A stretch of 64,000 bases of DNA from Rubrivivax albus (GCF_004016515.1 NZ_SACT01000003.1:124001-188000), one strand, 5' to 3'. Positions 35,563-43,604 are shown, counted from the stretch's first letter. Numbers and translations: made by a program. Notes: a model not told the origin generated them from the letters alone.

Positions 35563-36009
35563 TCATGGTTCGCGGACCCGGGGCGACTGGACCCAGACGT
35601 CGACATCGACGGCGCCCGCGCGCTCGAAGCGCAGCGTCAGCGTGAACCGGTCGCCGTCGCGCAACGGCGGCGTGGGATCCAGAAGTTCGAGCGGCGCAGG
35701 GCCGTCGTGGCGCATGCGCAGTGCAGCGCCAGGCGGCATCACGATCGGCCCCTGCGGCAACTGCACCTGCGCGGCGCGGTCGGTGTGGGCCCCCACGAGG
35801 CGTTCGGTCACGCGGCCGCCGTTCCGGATGGCGCGCAGGTACACGGGGCTGCGCAGCGGGCCCGCGGGTGATGCCGACGCCGACGGTGGCGCATAGGGAT
35901 GGTCGATCACCACGTCGCCGGCGTGCACACCATGGGCCGTGCAGACGCCAGGCACCAGGACCATCCCGGCCAGCGCGCCGGCGGCGAGCAGGACAGGGCG
36001 TCGCGTCAT
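35563..36009 (-). CDS. PCu(A)C-domain-like periplasmic protein lacking copper ligands
   Basis: 148 residues with a signal peptide (about 1-25, ending VCTAHG) and a beta domain following the PCu(A)C pattern: SPVYLRAIRNGG, then VQLPQGPIVMPPGAALRM and LRDGDRFTLTLRFE. The positions that hold HxM and the second HxM in true PCu(A)C proteins read AHTDRA and PLELL, so the canonical copper site is absent. It may be a scaffold or partner for the intact PCu(A)C encoded next, or bind something else. ATG 36009 overlaps the stop of the upstream gene by 4 nt. Family placement is from pattern only. Confidence 0.72.
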   Translation of the reverse strand: MTRRPVLLAAGALAGMVLVPGVCTAHGVHAGDVVIDHPYAPPSASASPAGPLRSPVYLRAIRNGGRVTERLVGAHTDRAAQVQLPQGPIVMPPGAALRMRHDGPAPLELLDPTPPLRDGDRFTLTLRFERAGAVDVDVWVQSPRVREP

Positions 36010-37277
36010 GGCCTGTCGCCTTCCCACGCCATGCCGTCGACCACCAGCCGCAGCGCGACGTGGTCCGTGGTCATCGCAGCGCTAGCGCCCGCTGCGGCGG
36101 TGCGCTGGCGTCCGGTTTCCAGCGTCAGCTGCCAGCCCGGCCGCAGCGTCCAGCCAAGCGCCAGTGTGTGACGGGTGGTGGGTGCGGCATCGGCCAGGCC
36201 AGCGTCGTCGGCGATCGTCGCGACGCCGGCACCGGTGAGCGTGTGGCGCGGCACCAGGCGCTCGCCTCGCCATCCGAGCGTCCAGCCGGGGCGGGGCGTC
36301 CAGCGCAGGTCCAGCCAGCCGCCCTGGGTTCGGCCGTCCCAGGCCACCTCGGCCTCACGGCTGTAGAGCGCGCCCGCTTCGCGCCGCCACATCCAAGCCG
36401 CAGCAGCCTGCCAGGGCCGGCCTGCGGGCTGCCAGGCCAGGCTGGCGGCGGCCAGGCTGCTGCGGCCGTCGAAGCACACCCGCTGTTGCAGGCTGCGGCG
36501 GCAGTCCAGGCTGCCGTGCACATGGCCGGTGGCGCCCAGGCTGCGCGCCGCTGCGCCGCGCGCCTCGGGTTCAAGGCGGGCGGCAAACAGGTCCAGCGCC
36601 CAATCGTCCCAGCCGGCCTGGGCCTGCACGCTGGGTGCCGCCGGGCCGGCCGGCCCACCGGGGAAGGCGCGCGCGCGCCAGAAGCCGAACTGCAACGTGC
36701 GCAGACCGCGCCGCGCGTCGCTGTCCCAGCGCAGACGCAGGCCGTCGTCGATCCAGGCGTCGTCCACGGTGGCGTGCTGGGCGAGCGTGGGCTGGCCGTA
36801 GAGGTCCAGGTGGCCGGCGCGGTCGATCACCGCGCCCATGGGCACGGCCTCACGGCCCAGCACCAGTGTCAGGTGGCTGTCGTCCAGGGCCAGTGGCAGC
36901 ACCAGGCCGGCGGCTTCGACGTGCGCATCGTCGCGGTCGTGCCAGCCGGCCACCAGGCGCAGTGACAGGCCGTCGTTGTCGACGCCGGCCGGCAGCAGGC
37001 CCTCCAGCAGGGCGGGCCCGAAGCGCCAGCCCAGCGCGAGCAGGCCGTGTTCCAGGCGCAGGTCGCCCTCGCGGTCGGGCACGCGGGTGCCGGTGACGAA
37101 CACGCCGCGCGGGTCGTCGGCCGGCCAGCGGCCGTCGGCGTCGCTGGCCACCAGCGCGGCCGCGGCCTCCACACGCCACCCGGGGCCACCGGGCAGGCGG
37201 TCCTCGCCGTGGGCTCTGGCGGCCGTGCCCGCCATGCACAGCGCCAGCACGACCAGCAGACGGTGGTCAACGCGCAT
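36006..37277 (-). CDS. Unrecognised exported protein, probably an outer-membrane beta-barrel
   Basis: 423 residues. Signal peptide 1-22 (ends TAARA, then HGEDRLPGG), followed by no enzyme motif but many alternating strands with aromatic ends: LLALGWRFGPALLEGLL, LRTLQFGFWRARAF, WLDLRWTPRPGWTLGWRGERLV, HTLALGWTLRPGWQLTLETG. This is the pattern of a porin-like or OM barrel protein of about 16 strands. Trp and Arg are abundant. It overlaps the MbnH-type gene by 11 nt and the PCu(A)C-like gene by 4 nt, so it is tightly bound into the copper operon and may be the outer-membrane component. No family recognised. Confidence 0.78.
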   Translation of the reverse strand: MRVDHRLLVVLALCMAGTAARAHGEDRLPGGPGWRVEAAAALVASDADGRWPADDPRGVFVTGTRVPDREGDLRLEHGLLALGWRFGPALLEGLLPAGVDNDGLSLRLVAGWHDRDDAHVEAAGLVLPLALDDSHLTLVLGREAVPMGAVIDRAGHLDLYGQPTLAQHATVDDAWIDDGLRLRWDSDARRGLRTLQFGFWRARAFPGGPAGPAAPSVQAQAGWDDWALDLFAARLEPEARGAAARSLGATGHVHGSLDCRRSLQQRVCFDGRSSLAAASLAWQPAGRPWQAAAAWMWRREAGALYSREAEVAWDGRTQGGWLDLRWTPRPGWTLGWRGERLVPRHTLTGAGVATIADDAGLADAAPTTRHTLALGWTLRPGWQLTLETGRQRTAAAGASAAMTTDHVALRLVVDGMAWEGDRP

Positions 37278-38490
37278 GGCCGTCTCCCTTGGCGGTGGCG
37301 GTGGTGCGGGTGGCGAAGGGATCGGAGAAGCGTGCATCGCTCAGGAAGCCGCTGTCCGTGAGCGTCTTCAGGAAGGCCACGATGTCGGCCTGTTCCTGGT
37401 CGTCGAGGTCGATGCGAGTCACCAGGTCACTCTTGTACGGGTTGGCGCGGCCATCGCCGGCGTACGGCCCGCTGGCGATCACCCGCCCGCCTGCGGCGTA
37501 GTGGCGCAGCACGTCCTCCAGCGTGGCCACGCTGCCGTCGTGCATGTAGGGCGCCGTGACCTCCACGTTGCGCAGGCTCGGTGCGCGGAAGGCGCCCATG
37601 TCCGCGGCCTTGGCGCTGAGTTCGAACACGCCGCGGTTGGGCTCCGGGAAGGCGCCGCTGCCGCCCAGGTTGTAGAGCCCGGTGTTGTGGAACGGTGTCT
37701 CCACGATGCGGCTGCTCGCGTGCACGATCTGGTCGTTGAAGTTGAAGCTGCCGTGGCAGTGGAAGCACTCGGCCTTCTCGCCGAAGAAGAGGTTCATGCC
37801 ACGGGTCTCGCTGGTGCTGAGCGTGCCGCGGCCCTGCAGCCAGCGGTCATAGCGGCTGTCGGCGGAGACCAGGGCGCGCTGGAAGCTGGCGATGGCCTGG
37901 ATGACCTGGGGCCAGCCGATGGGCTCGGCCACGCCCGGGAAGGCGGCGGCAAAACGCGCCGGGTAGTCGGCGTCGTCGCGCAGGCGCTGCAGCACGGCGT
38001 CGCGGTTGGCGTCGTTGACGCCCATCTCCACCGGGTCGTCGCCGAACAGCGGTGTGAGCATCTGCTGCTCCAGCGTCACCAGCGAGGGGTTGGCCCAGGT
38101 CAGCGTCGCGTTGAACACCACGTTCGACAGGTGCTGCGCGCTGCGCGGGTGCACGGCGCCGGTGCTGCCGCGCGCCTGCGCACGCCCGTCGGAGAAGGCC
38201 AGGGCCTGCAGGTGGCAGCCGGCGCAAGCCTGGCTGCCGTTGCCCGACAGGCGCTTGTCGTGGAACAGGAACCGGCCGAGCTCGACCTTGGCCGTCGTCA
38301 TCGGGTTGTCGGCCGGCACCTTGGGTGCCGGGTAGTACGCGGGCAGCGACCACCGCCAGTCGCCCTCGGTGCCGCCGGCTGCCGGGGTCGGCTCGACCAG
38401 CGTCGTGCCGCCCCCGCCGCAACCGGTGGCCAGCAGCGCCGTGCCGGCGAACACGCCGGTGGCCAGCACCAGACAGGCCACCATGCGCAT
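37267..38490 (-). CDS. mbnH: MbnH-type dihaem cytochrome c peroxidase (metallo-mystery pair)
   Basis: 407-aa lipoprotein (signal ending LATGC, Cys24) with two haem c sites: CAGCH at 89-93 and CFHCH at 242-246. It is related to MauG and bacterial cytochrome c peroxidases. In Methylosinus, MbnH uses hydrogen peroxide to convert a tryptophan of its partner MbnP into kynurenine, creating a copper site. Signature segments here are TAKVELGRFLFHDKRLSGNG, AFSDGRA and APYMHDGSVATLEDVLRHYA. Its ATG (38490, in TGATG) overlaps the partner's stop by one base. Two starts lie close together, 38490 and 38484. Confidence 0.93.
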   Translation of the reverse strand: MRMVACLVLATGVFAGTALLATGCGGGGTTLVEPTPAAGGTEGDWRWSLPAYYPAPKVPADNPMTTAKVELGRFLFHDKRLSGNGSQACAGCHLQALAFSDGRAQARGSTGAVHPRSAQHLSNVVFNATLTWANPSLVTLEQQMLTPLFGDDPVEMGVNDANRDAVLQRLRDDADYPARFAAAFPGVAEPIGWPQVIQAIASFQRALVSADSRYDRWLQGRGTLSTSETRGMNLFFGEKAECFHCHGSFNFNDQIVHASSRIVETPFHNTGLYNLGGSGAFPEPNRGVFELSAKAADMGAFRAPSLRNVEVTAPYMHDGSVATLEDVLRHYAAGGRVIASGPYAGDGRANPYKSDLVTRIDLDDQEQADIVAFLKTLTDSGFLSDARFSDPFATRTTATAKGDGHAR

Positions 38491-39410
38491 CACTTGGCCA
38501 CCAGCTTCAGCAGCGTCTGCGCGGTGCTCGAGACCGGCTCGCCACTGCCGGTGCCGTCGGCGGCCCAGTCGATGCCGATGGTCTGGAACACGGCCGCGCA
38601 CTCCGGATCGGTGCCACCGGACATGCAGCCCGGCGCGCCGGCCTGGTTGACGGTGATGTCGTTGCCCGCCGTCAGGGCCTGGATGTCGAGCACGATCTTC
38701 TGCGTGGCCGGGTCGAAGCTCGGGAAGCTCACGGCCATGCGGTTGGCCGCCGTGCAGGTCACGATCTCGCCGGTGGCCGGGTTGCCGGTGCAGCCCGTGG
38801 AGCCGAGGTGGAAGTTGAAGGTCTTGGCCGTCCAGCTGCCGGTGGCGCCGTCGGGGTCGGTGACCTCCACCTTGGCGAACTTGCGGCCCGACTGCCAGCT
38901 CCAGGCCATGGCCTGGATGTCCAGCGGCTTGATCGCAGTGGCGTAGTCGCTGTGGTTCAGCGCGCTGGGCACGCCGACGCTGAACTCGACGCCCACGTAG
39001 CGGCCGGCCGGCACGCTGCCGCGCACGAAGGCATTGGTGGCAGCCGTGCCGGCGGCGCAGCTGCCGGTGGCGTCCTCGAGGTCGACCAGCGTCAGCCGGT
39101 TGCCGTCGGTGGCGGTGTGGTTCCAGTCGTCGTTGGCGCCGAGTTCGAGTGCCACGCGCGCGCCGTCGCTGCGGATCATGGCCACGTTGGACACGTAGAA
39201 GCGCAGGTCCTTGACCTGGGCGTCGACGCTGGTCGTGCCCAGTGCGGTGAGCCGCTGGTTGCAGGTGACCGGCGTGGTGCCGGACACCGCGCCGAACTCG
39301 AGTGCGACGGCCACCGGGCCGTCGTCACCGCCACCGCCACAGGCGGCGAGCAGGGCGGCGGCGGCCAGGGTGGTCAGTGCCGCGATGGGCAGGGATCGGG
39401 TGCGGGTCAT
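38490..39410 (-). CDS. mbnP: MbnP-type four-Cys lipoprotein (metallo-mystery pair)
   Basis: 306-aa copper-binding lipoprotein; signal ends LAAC (Cys24), after which comes a Gly/Asp linker. Further cysteines at 50, 118, 207, 219, 262 and 271 include the family's four-Cys set, and FNFHLGSTGC (His201) is diagnostic. Candidate tryptophans for conversion to kynurenine are Trp170 and Trp172 in AMAWSWQSGRKF, the region most conserved in memory of the family. It is first in the MbnP-MbnH pair, downstream of SCO by 52 bp. There is no methanobactin gene next to it, which agrees with the wide distribution of MbnPH outside methanotrophs. Confidence 0.93.
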   Translation of the reverse strand: MTRTRSLPIAALTTLAAAALLAACGGGGDDGPVAVALEFGAVSGTTPVTCNQRLTALGTTSVDAQVKDLRFYVSNVAMIRSDGARVALELGANDDWNHTATDGNRLTLVDLEDATGSCAAGTAATNAFVRGSVPAGRYVGVEFSVGVPSALNHSDYATAIKPLDIQAMAWSWQSGRKFAKVEVTDPDGATGSWTAKTFNFHLGSTGCTGNPATGEIVTCTAANRMAVSFPSFDPATQKIVLDIQALTAGNDITVNQAGAPGCMSGGTDPECAAVFQTIGIDWAADGTGSGEPVSSTAQTLLKLVAK

Positions 39411-39462
39411 CGAACATCTCCTCGGGTGGGTTGGTCGTGGTGCGGAAAGGGGATTTCGGGGC

Positions 39463-40074
39463 TCAGGCCCCTTGCAGCAGCCGCCGCAGGTCGGCGGCCA
39501 CGTCGGCGGCGGCCGCCTCGTGGCGGATGGCCAGCCGCAGGCGGCCGGTGGGGTCGTAGGCGTAGCTCAGCGCCGTGTGGTCCAGCGTGTAGCTGCTGCC
39601 GGTGGGCACCTGGCGGTAGAAGACCTTGAAGTCACGCGCCGTGGCGGCGGTGGCCTCCAGGCTGCCTCTCAAGCCCAGGAAGCTCGGGTGGAAGGCCGCC
39701 GTGTAGTCGCGCAGCAGCGCGGGCGTGTCGCGTTCCGGGTCCACGCTGACGAAGATCACCTGCAGCCGTGCGGCGTCGTCGCCGAGCAGGTGCATCACCT
39801 CGGCGGCGCGGGCGAGTGCGGTGGGGCAGACATCGGGGCACTGCGTGAAGCCGAAGAACAGCAGCACGACGCGCCCCTTGAACTCCGACAGCGTGCGCCA
39901 CTGCCCCTGCGGGTCCTGCAGGCGCAGGTCACGGGCGTATTCGGCACCGGTGAGGTCGGTGGCCAGGAAGCCGCCGGCTGCGGGGCTGCAGCCCGCGGCC
40001 AGCCCGGCGGGCAGCACGGGCAGGACCACCAGGCGCTGCAGCCAGGCACGGCGGGTCGGCAGGCGTGCGCTCAT
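39463..40074 (-). CDS. SCO1/SenC family copper chaperone
   Basis: 203-aa membrane-tethered thioredoxin-fold protein that delivers copper to cytochrome oxidase subunit II or reduces its cysteines. A Tat-like N-terminus (PTRRAWLQRLVVLPVLP) runs into a lipobox ending AAGC (Cys29). The copper ligands are Cys79 and Cys83 in CPDVC and His166 in LDHTAL. FVSVDPERDTP is typical. Its ATG overlaps the stop of the small repeat-bearing protein upstream by 4 nt. Confidence 0.95.
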   Translation of the reverse strand: MSARLPTRRAWLQRLVVLPVLPAGLAAGCSPAAGGFLATDLTGAEYARDLRLQDPQGQWRTLSEFKGRVVLLFFGFTQCPDVCPTALARAAEVMHLLGDDAARLQVIFVSVDPERDTPALLRDYTAAFHPSFLGLRGSLEATAATARDFKVFYRQVPTGSSYTLDHTALSYAYDPTGRLRLAIRHEAAAADVAADLRRLLQGA

Positions 40075-40526
40075 TCGCTGCGCCAGTGCACGCGGCCGTC
40101 CGCGTCCACCTGCCAGGGCGGCAGGAGGTCGGGGCTGGACGGCGCCTCGGTGCGTCGGTCGACGGCAGCTGACGGCGCCGTGGTGCGGCCCACGGCCGGC
40201 ATGGCCTGCGGCAGGACCGACGCCACCTGCACCGGCGGCATCACCGGGCCCGCCCAGCCGCCCCCCACGGAGGCGGCAATGCCCAGCAACGCGCTGGCCG
40301 CGCCGACATGCGCGGCCAGGAACCAGGCGACGGTGCGGCGGTTCACCGGGTCACCGTTGGGCTGCGCCCTCCGGTATTCGCCCTTGGAGCGGCCCGGCGG
40401 GCTCACTGGGGCGCCTTCGGGCTGCGCCCTCCGGCATTCGCCCTTGGGGCGGCCCGGCGGGCTCACTGGGGCGCCTTCGGGCTGCGCCCTCCGGCATTCG
40501 CCCTTGGGGCGGCCCGGCGGGCTCAT
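40071..40526 (-). CDS. Small membrane protein with tandem-repeat N-terminus
   Basis: With ATG 40526 the product is 151 aa: residues 1-60 are about three copies of a 20-residue repeat (SPPGRPKGECRRAQPEGAPV), then a TM helix (VAWFLAAHVGAASALLGIAA) and a Pro-rich tail ending QVDADGRVHWRSE. A GTG at 40346, right after the repeats, would give a 91-aa protein without them. ATG 40526 overlaps the upstream stop in ATGA, supporting the long form; the conserved body may be just the short one. The stop overlaps the SCO start by 4 nt. The body has no recognised family. Confidence 0.6.
   Translation of the reverse strand: MSPPGRPKGECRRAQPEGAPVSPPGRPKGECRRAQPEGAPVSPPGRSKGEYRRAQPNGDPVNRRTVAWFLAAHVGAASALLGIAASVGGGWAGPVMPPVQVASVLPQAMPAVGRTTAPSAAVDRRTEAPSSPDLLPPWQVDADGRVHWRSE
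40361..40524 (-). repeat. 60-bp in-frame tandem repeat, 2.7 copies
   Basis: Units at 40361-40420, 40421-40480 and a 44-base partial at 40481-40524. The second and third are identical over their shared length; the first differs at two visible bases (T for C at 40375, A for G at 40388). On the minus strand each unit begins RTGAGCCCGCCGGGC, with a start and an out-of-frame TGA overlapping, and contains GGAGG. Short inverted repeats inside each unit (GCCCG/CGGGC; GGGCGC/GCGCCC) could fold. Sixty is a multiple of three, so copy number changes would keep the frame. Confidence 0.93.
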
Positions 40527-40735
40527 GCCTGCCACCGGCGTTCGCAGCGGCAGACCGGTGCGACGACCGGCGCCATGTCGACCGGCGAGACCGAAGCCGG
40601 TGGCGCCAGCCGCGCCGGCGCGATCTGGCCGGTCACGACCTGCGCGCCGGACCAGGCCAGCCACACCACCAAGCCGAGCGCGGCGCCGATGTTGACGTGC
40701 GTCATGACCCGCATGACGCGTTCGAGGGGATCCAT
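40523..40735 (-). CDS. Small single-pass membrane protein
   Basis: 70 residues: N-terminal amphipathic stretch MDPLERVMRVMTHVN, a TM helix IGAALGLVVWLAWSGAQVV, then a Pro-rich tail ending VCRCERRWQA with two cysteines in CRC that might bind copper. ATG 40735 has GGAG 8 nt upstream. Its stop codon overlaps the ATG of the repeat-bearing gene. No family recognised. Position inside the operon suggests a role in copper-dependent assembly, but this is only context. Confidence 0.65.
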   Translation of the reverse strand: MDPLERVMRVMTHVNIGAALGLVVWLAWSGAQVVTGQIAPARLAPPASVSPVDMAPVVAPVCRCERRWQA

Positions 40736-40832
40736 GGGAAGGCTCCTGACGAGCCGGGCGCGTACGGCCCGGCGATGACACAGGGGTGCTCACGGCTGCA
40801 CGCGGCAGCCGGGACTCACCCGCGGCGCGGGG

Positions 40833-41255
40833 TCAGGAGACGGTGGGCGGGGCGCGCGGCTGTGCGGCGGCCCACGCGTGCAGCGTGCGCGGCGCCTGCA
40901 GGAACAGCGGCGGCAGGAAGGGGCCGGGCGGCAGCGGATCGGCCATCGCCGGCAGGGCCGGCGGCAGAGGCAGCGCGTCGTCGCTGCCGAGCTTGCAGAA
41001 GGGGCAGTGTTCCAGGTGCTGGCCGGTGGACACCGGGGTCGCCGGCGCATCGGTGTCGGCGCTGTCCAGCGCCACCACCTTGATGCCTTGCGGCGTGCAG
41101 ACCTCTGTCCAGGCCACCGCGTCGCCCCGCGCGAACGCCAGCGCATGCGACAGCGTGGGCATCAACGCCAATGCCAGCACCGCGACCAGGGCGAGCCAGG
41201 TCACGGGGCGCAGATGCGGGCGCAGGACGTTCACGGGGCGCGAGTGTAGCGGCAT
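40833..41255 (-). CDS. DUF2946 family protein
   Basis: 140 residues with an N-terminal hydrophobic helix ([23 protein letters not shown]), then a periplasmic part containing [13 protein letters not shown] and the cysteine motif [12 protein letters not shown], and a Pro/Leu-rich tail. DUF2946 proteins are small, exported and typically found beside copper chaperones or TonB receptors; the CxxC and nearby His make metal binding plausible. Start ATG 41255 gives a normal N-terminus; an in-frame GTG shortly after is possible. It is first in the copper run, with 46 bp to the divergent ruvB. Confidence 0.85.
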   Translation of the reverse strand: MPLHSRPVNVLRPHLRPVTWLALVAVLALALMPTLSHALAFARGDAVAWTEVCTPQGIKVVALDSADTDAPATPVSTGQHLEHCPFCKLGSDDALPLPPALPAMADPLPPGPFLPPLFLQAPRTLHAWAAAQPRAPPTVS

Positions 41256-41301
41256 CGCCCGAAGCGGGGCTGACGCAGCACATGGCGGCGATAATGCCTG
41301 T

Positions 41302-42366
41302 ATGGCCGTACAGACCGACGATCTCCAGGGCGACGACTTCCGGCGTCCGCGCGTGGTCAGCGCCGCGCCGGCGTCGCCCAACGAGGAGGCCCTGGAGCGA
41401 GCGCTGCGGCCCAAGCGGCTGCAGGAATACGTGGGCCAGGCCAAGGCGCGCGAACAGCTGGAGATCTTCGTCGGCGCCGCGCGCCACCGCGCCGAAGCGC
41501 TGGACCACGTGCTGCTGTTCGGCCCGCCGGGCCTGGGCAAGACCACGCTGAGCCACATCATCGCCGCCGAACTGGGCGTGAACCTGCGCCAGACCTCGGG
41601 CCCGGTGCTGGAGAAGCCCAAGGACCTGGCCGCCATCCTCACCAGCCTGGAAAAGCACGACGTGCTCTTCATCGACGAGATCCACCGCCTGAGCCCGGTG
41701 GTCGAGGAGATCCTGTACCCGGCGCTGGAGGATTACCAGATCGACATCATGATCGGCGACGGGCCGGCCGCACGCTCGATCAAGCTCGACCTGCAGCCGT
41801 TCACGCTGGTCGGCGCCACTACCCGCGCCGGAATGCTGACCAATCCGCTGCGCGACCGCTTCGGCATCGTCGCGCGGCTGGAGTTCTACACCGCTGAAGA
41901 ACTGGCACGCATCGTCGGCCGGAGCGCCGCGCTGCTCGACGTGCCCATCGACGACGGCGGCGCAGCCGAGATCGCCCGCCGCAGCCGCGGCACGCCGCGC
42001 ATCGCCAACCGGCTGCTGCGCCGCGTGCGCGACTACGCGCAGGTCAAGGGCACCGGCCACATCGACGCGCCCATCGCCGACAAGGCGCTGGCGCTGCTCG
42101 ACGTGGATCCGCTGGGCTTCGACGTGATGGACCGCAAGCTGCTCGAAGCCGTGGTGCACCGCTTCGACGGCGGCCCGGTGGGGCTGGAGAACCTGGCCGC
42201 GGCCATCGGCGAGGAGTCGGGCACGATCGAGGACGTGATCGAACCCTACCTGATCCAGCAGGGCTTCCTGCAGCGCACGCCGCGCGGCCGCACGGCGACG
42301 CTGGCGGCCTTCCGCCATCTGGGCGTGGCGCCACCCCAGGCCGCCGCCGGCGGCGGCCTGTTCTAG
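41302..42366 (+). CDS. ruvB: Holliday junction branch migration ATPase RuvB
   Basis: 354-aa AAA+ motor driving branch migration with RuvA. Walker [12 protein letters not shown], Walker [10 protein letters not shown], sensor 1 [11 protein letters not shown] with the Arg finger region LRDRFG, and the C-terminal winged helix ending [17 protein letters not shown]. Start ATG 41302. It is separated from ruvA by the copper genes, and only 46 bp lie between it and the divergent DUF2946 gene, so its promoter must lie there or inside that gene. Confidence 0.97.
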   Translation: MAVQTDDLQGDDFRRPRVVSAAPASPNEEALERALRPKRLQEYVGQAKAREQLEIFVGAARHRAEALDHVLLFGPPGLGKTTLSHIIAAELGVNLRQTSGPVLEKPKDLAAILTSLEKHDVLFIDEIHRLSPVVEEILYPALEDYQIDIMIGDGPAARSIKLDLQPFTLVGATTRAGMLTNPLRDRFGIVARLEFYTAEELARIVGRSAALLDVPIDDGGAAEIARRSRGTPRIANRLLRRVRDYAQVKGTGHIDAPIADKALALLDVDPLGFDVMDRKLLEAVVHRFDGGPVGLENLAAAIGEESGTIEDVIEPYLIQQGFLQRTPRGRTATLAAFRHLGVAPPQAAAGGGLF

Positions 42367-42374
42367 GGCTCGGT

Positions 42375-43472
42375 TCAGGCAAGTTGTTCTGATCCGGCCG
42401 AGGCAGTCTGCCGCGGCGTGCAGATCGCGCCCACCGCCCACAGCCCGGCCAGGATGCCCGCCATCGACGCCAGCTTCTGCGGCCAGCTCAGCAGGTGCGC
42501 GTGCCACAGGAAAACCGCGGTGGCGCCCAGCAGGGCCGCGAACAGCAGGGTGGCCCCCCACGCCGCCGCGGGCGACAGCGCCGGCTCCCAGCGCCGCACG
42601 GCCGCCAGGTCGAAGGCCGGCTTCGGGAAACGCGCCGCCACATCGGCCGGCCGCCAGCCGGGAGGCTTGAACCACACGCGCAGCTTGTCGGCCCAGGAGC
42701 GGGCGTGCCAGCTGTCGTGCACCAGGTCGGCATAGACCTGCAGGTTGGCCCACAGCGGGTTCCAGCTGCGCAGCGGGCTGCGCGTGCCGTAGACGCAGGG
42801 CTCGTCGGCGCGCTCCTCCTCGAAGCTGCCGAACAGGCGGTCCCAGAGGATCAGGATGCCGCCGTAGTTGCGGTCCACGTAGCGGTCGTTCACGGCGTGG
42901 TGCACGCGGTGGTTGCTCGGACTGCAGAACCAGCGGTCGAACCAGCCCAGGCGGCCGATCTGCTGCGTGTGCACCCAGTACTGGTAGAGCAGGTCGATCA
43001 GCGCGACCACGCCGAAGACCAGCGGCGGGAAGCCCAGCAGCGCCATCGGCAGGTAGAACAGCCAGCCGAAGAGGAAGCCGCTGCTGGTCTGGCGCAGCGC
43101 GGTGCTGAGGTTGTAGTCCTCGCTCTGGTGGTGCACCGCATGGGCCGCCCACAGCACGGCCACGCGGTGGCCGCCGCGGTGCAGCCAGTAGTAGCAGAGG
43201 TCGTACAGCAGCAGGCCGGCCACCCAAACCCAGGGCTCGCTGGCCGGCAACTGCCACGGTGCCAGCGCCTCGTAGGCCAGCACGTACACGGCACCGGCCA
43301 CCAGCTTGCCGAACACGTTGGTGAGCTGGCTCATGATGCCCAAGCCGATGCTGGACAGCGCATCGGCGAGCCGGTAGGTGTCGCGCCCGCGCAGGCGGCC
43401 GACCGTGAATTCCAGCGCAATCAGCGCCAGAAAGACGGGAGTCGCGAGAACGATGATCTGCGCGTCGGTCAT
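42375..43472 (-). CDS. Sterol desaturase / fatty acid hydroxylase family protein
   Basis: 365-aa integral-membrane diiron oxygenase. The histidine boxes are YYWLHRGGHR, HAVHHQSEDYN and HRVHHAVNDRYVDRNYGG, with further His in the last third, set among four to six TM helices. Bacterial members hydroxylate or desaturate lipids; in Burkholderiales this type is common and rarely characterised. It is convergent with ruvB (8-bp gap) and divergent from the pilin operon, with 213 bp between start codons. Confidence 0.92.
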   Translation of the reverse strand: MTDAQIIVLATPVFLALIALEFTVGRLRGRDTYRLADALSSIGLGIMSQLTNVFGKLVAGAVYVLAYEALAPWQLPASEPWVWVAGLLLYDLCYYWLHRGGHRVAVLWAAHAVHHQSEDYNLSTALRQTSSGFLFGWLFYLPMALLGFPPLVFGVVALIDLLYQYWVHTQQIGRLGWFDRWFCSPSNHRVHHAVNDRYVDRNYGGILILWDRLFGSFEEERADEPCVYGTRSPLRSWNPLWANLQVYADLVHDSWHARSWADKLRVWFKPPGWRPADVAARFPKPAFDLAAVRRWEPALSPAAAWGATLLFAALLGATAVFLWHAHLLSWPQKLASMAGILAGLWAVGAICTPRQTASAGSEQLA

Positions 43473-43577
43473 ACGCTCATCGTGCCGCGCCGGTGCTGCG
43501 CCGCCAAGCCGGGCCTTCCCGGGCAGGCCAGGTTGCCGACCGTTACGTTTGCGCGGGAATCTGCCGCACTTTCTGCC

Positions 43578-43604
43578 TCAAGACCCAGTTCAAGCCGTCG
43601 ATAA
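43578..43604 (+). promoter_or_regulatory. Sigma-28 (FliA)-like promoter before the minor pilin operon
   Basis: TCAAGACC at 43578-43585 and GTCGATAA at 43597-43604 are separated by exactly 11 nt. The FliA consensus is TAAAGTTT-N11-GCCGATAA, so the -10 matches 7 of 8 and the -35 matches 4 of 8 (TCAAG variants occur in several proteobacteria). It would give a leader of roughly 75 nt before the pilE-like ATG. This is eye-matching only. Confidence 0.4.

Noticed and set aside
40361-40524. Tandem repeat considered as a CRISPR array
   Set aside because: The units are directly abutting with no unique spacers, in frame inside a gene, and there are no cas genes.
34917-41301. Search for a methanobactin-type precursor (mbnA) in the copper region
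   Set aside because: No short Cys-rich peptide frame with a plausible ribosome site was found in the intergenic spaces, and the MbnB/MbnC enzymes are absent.
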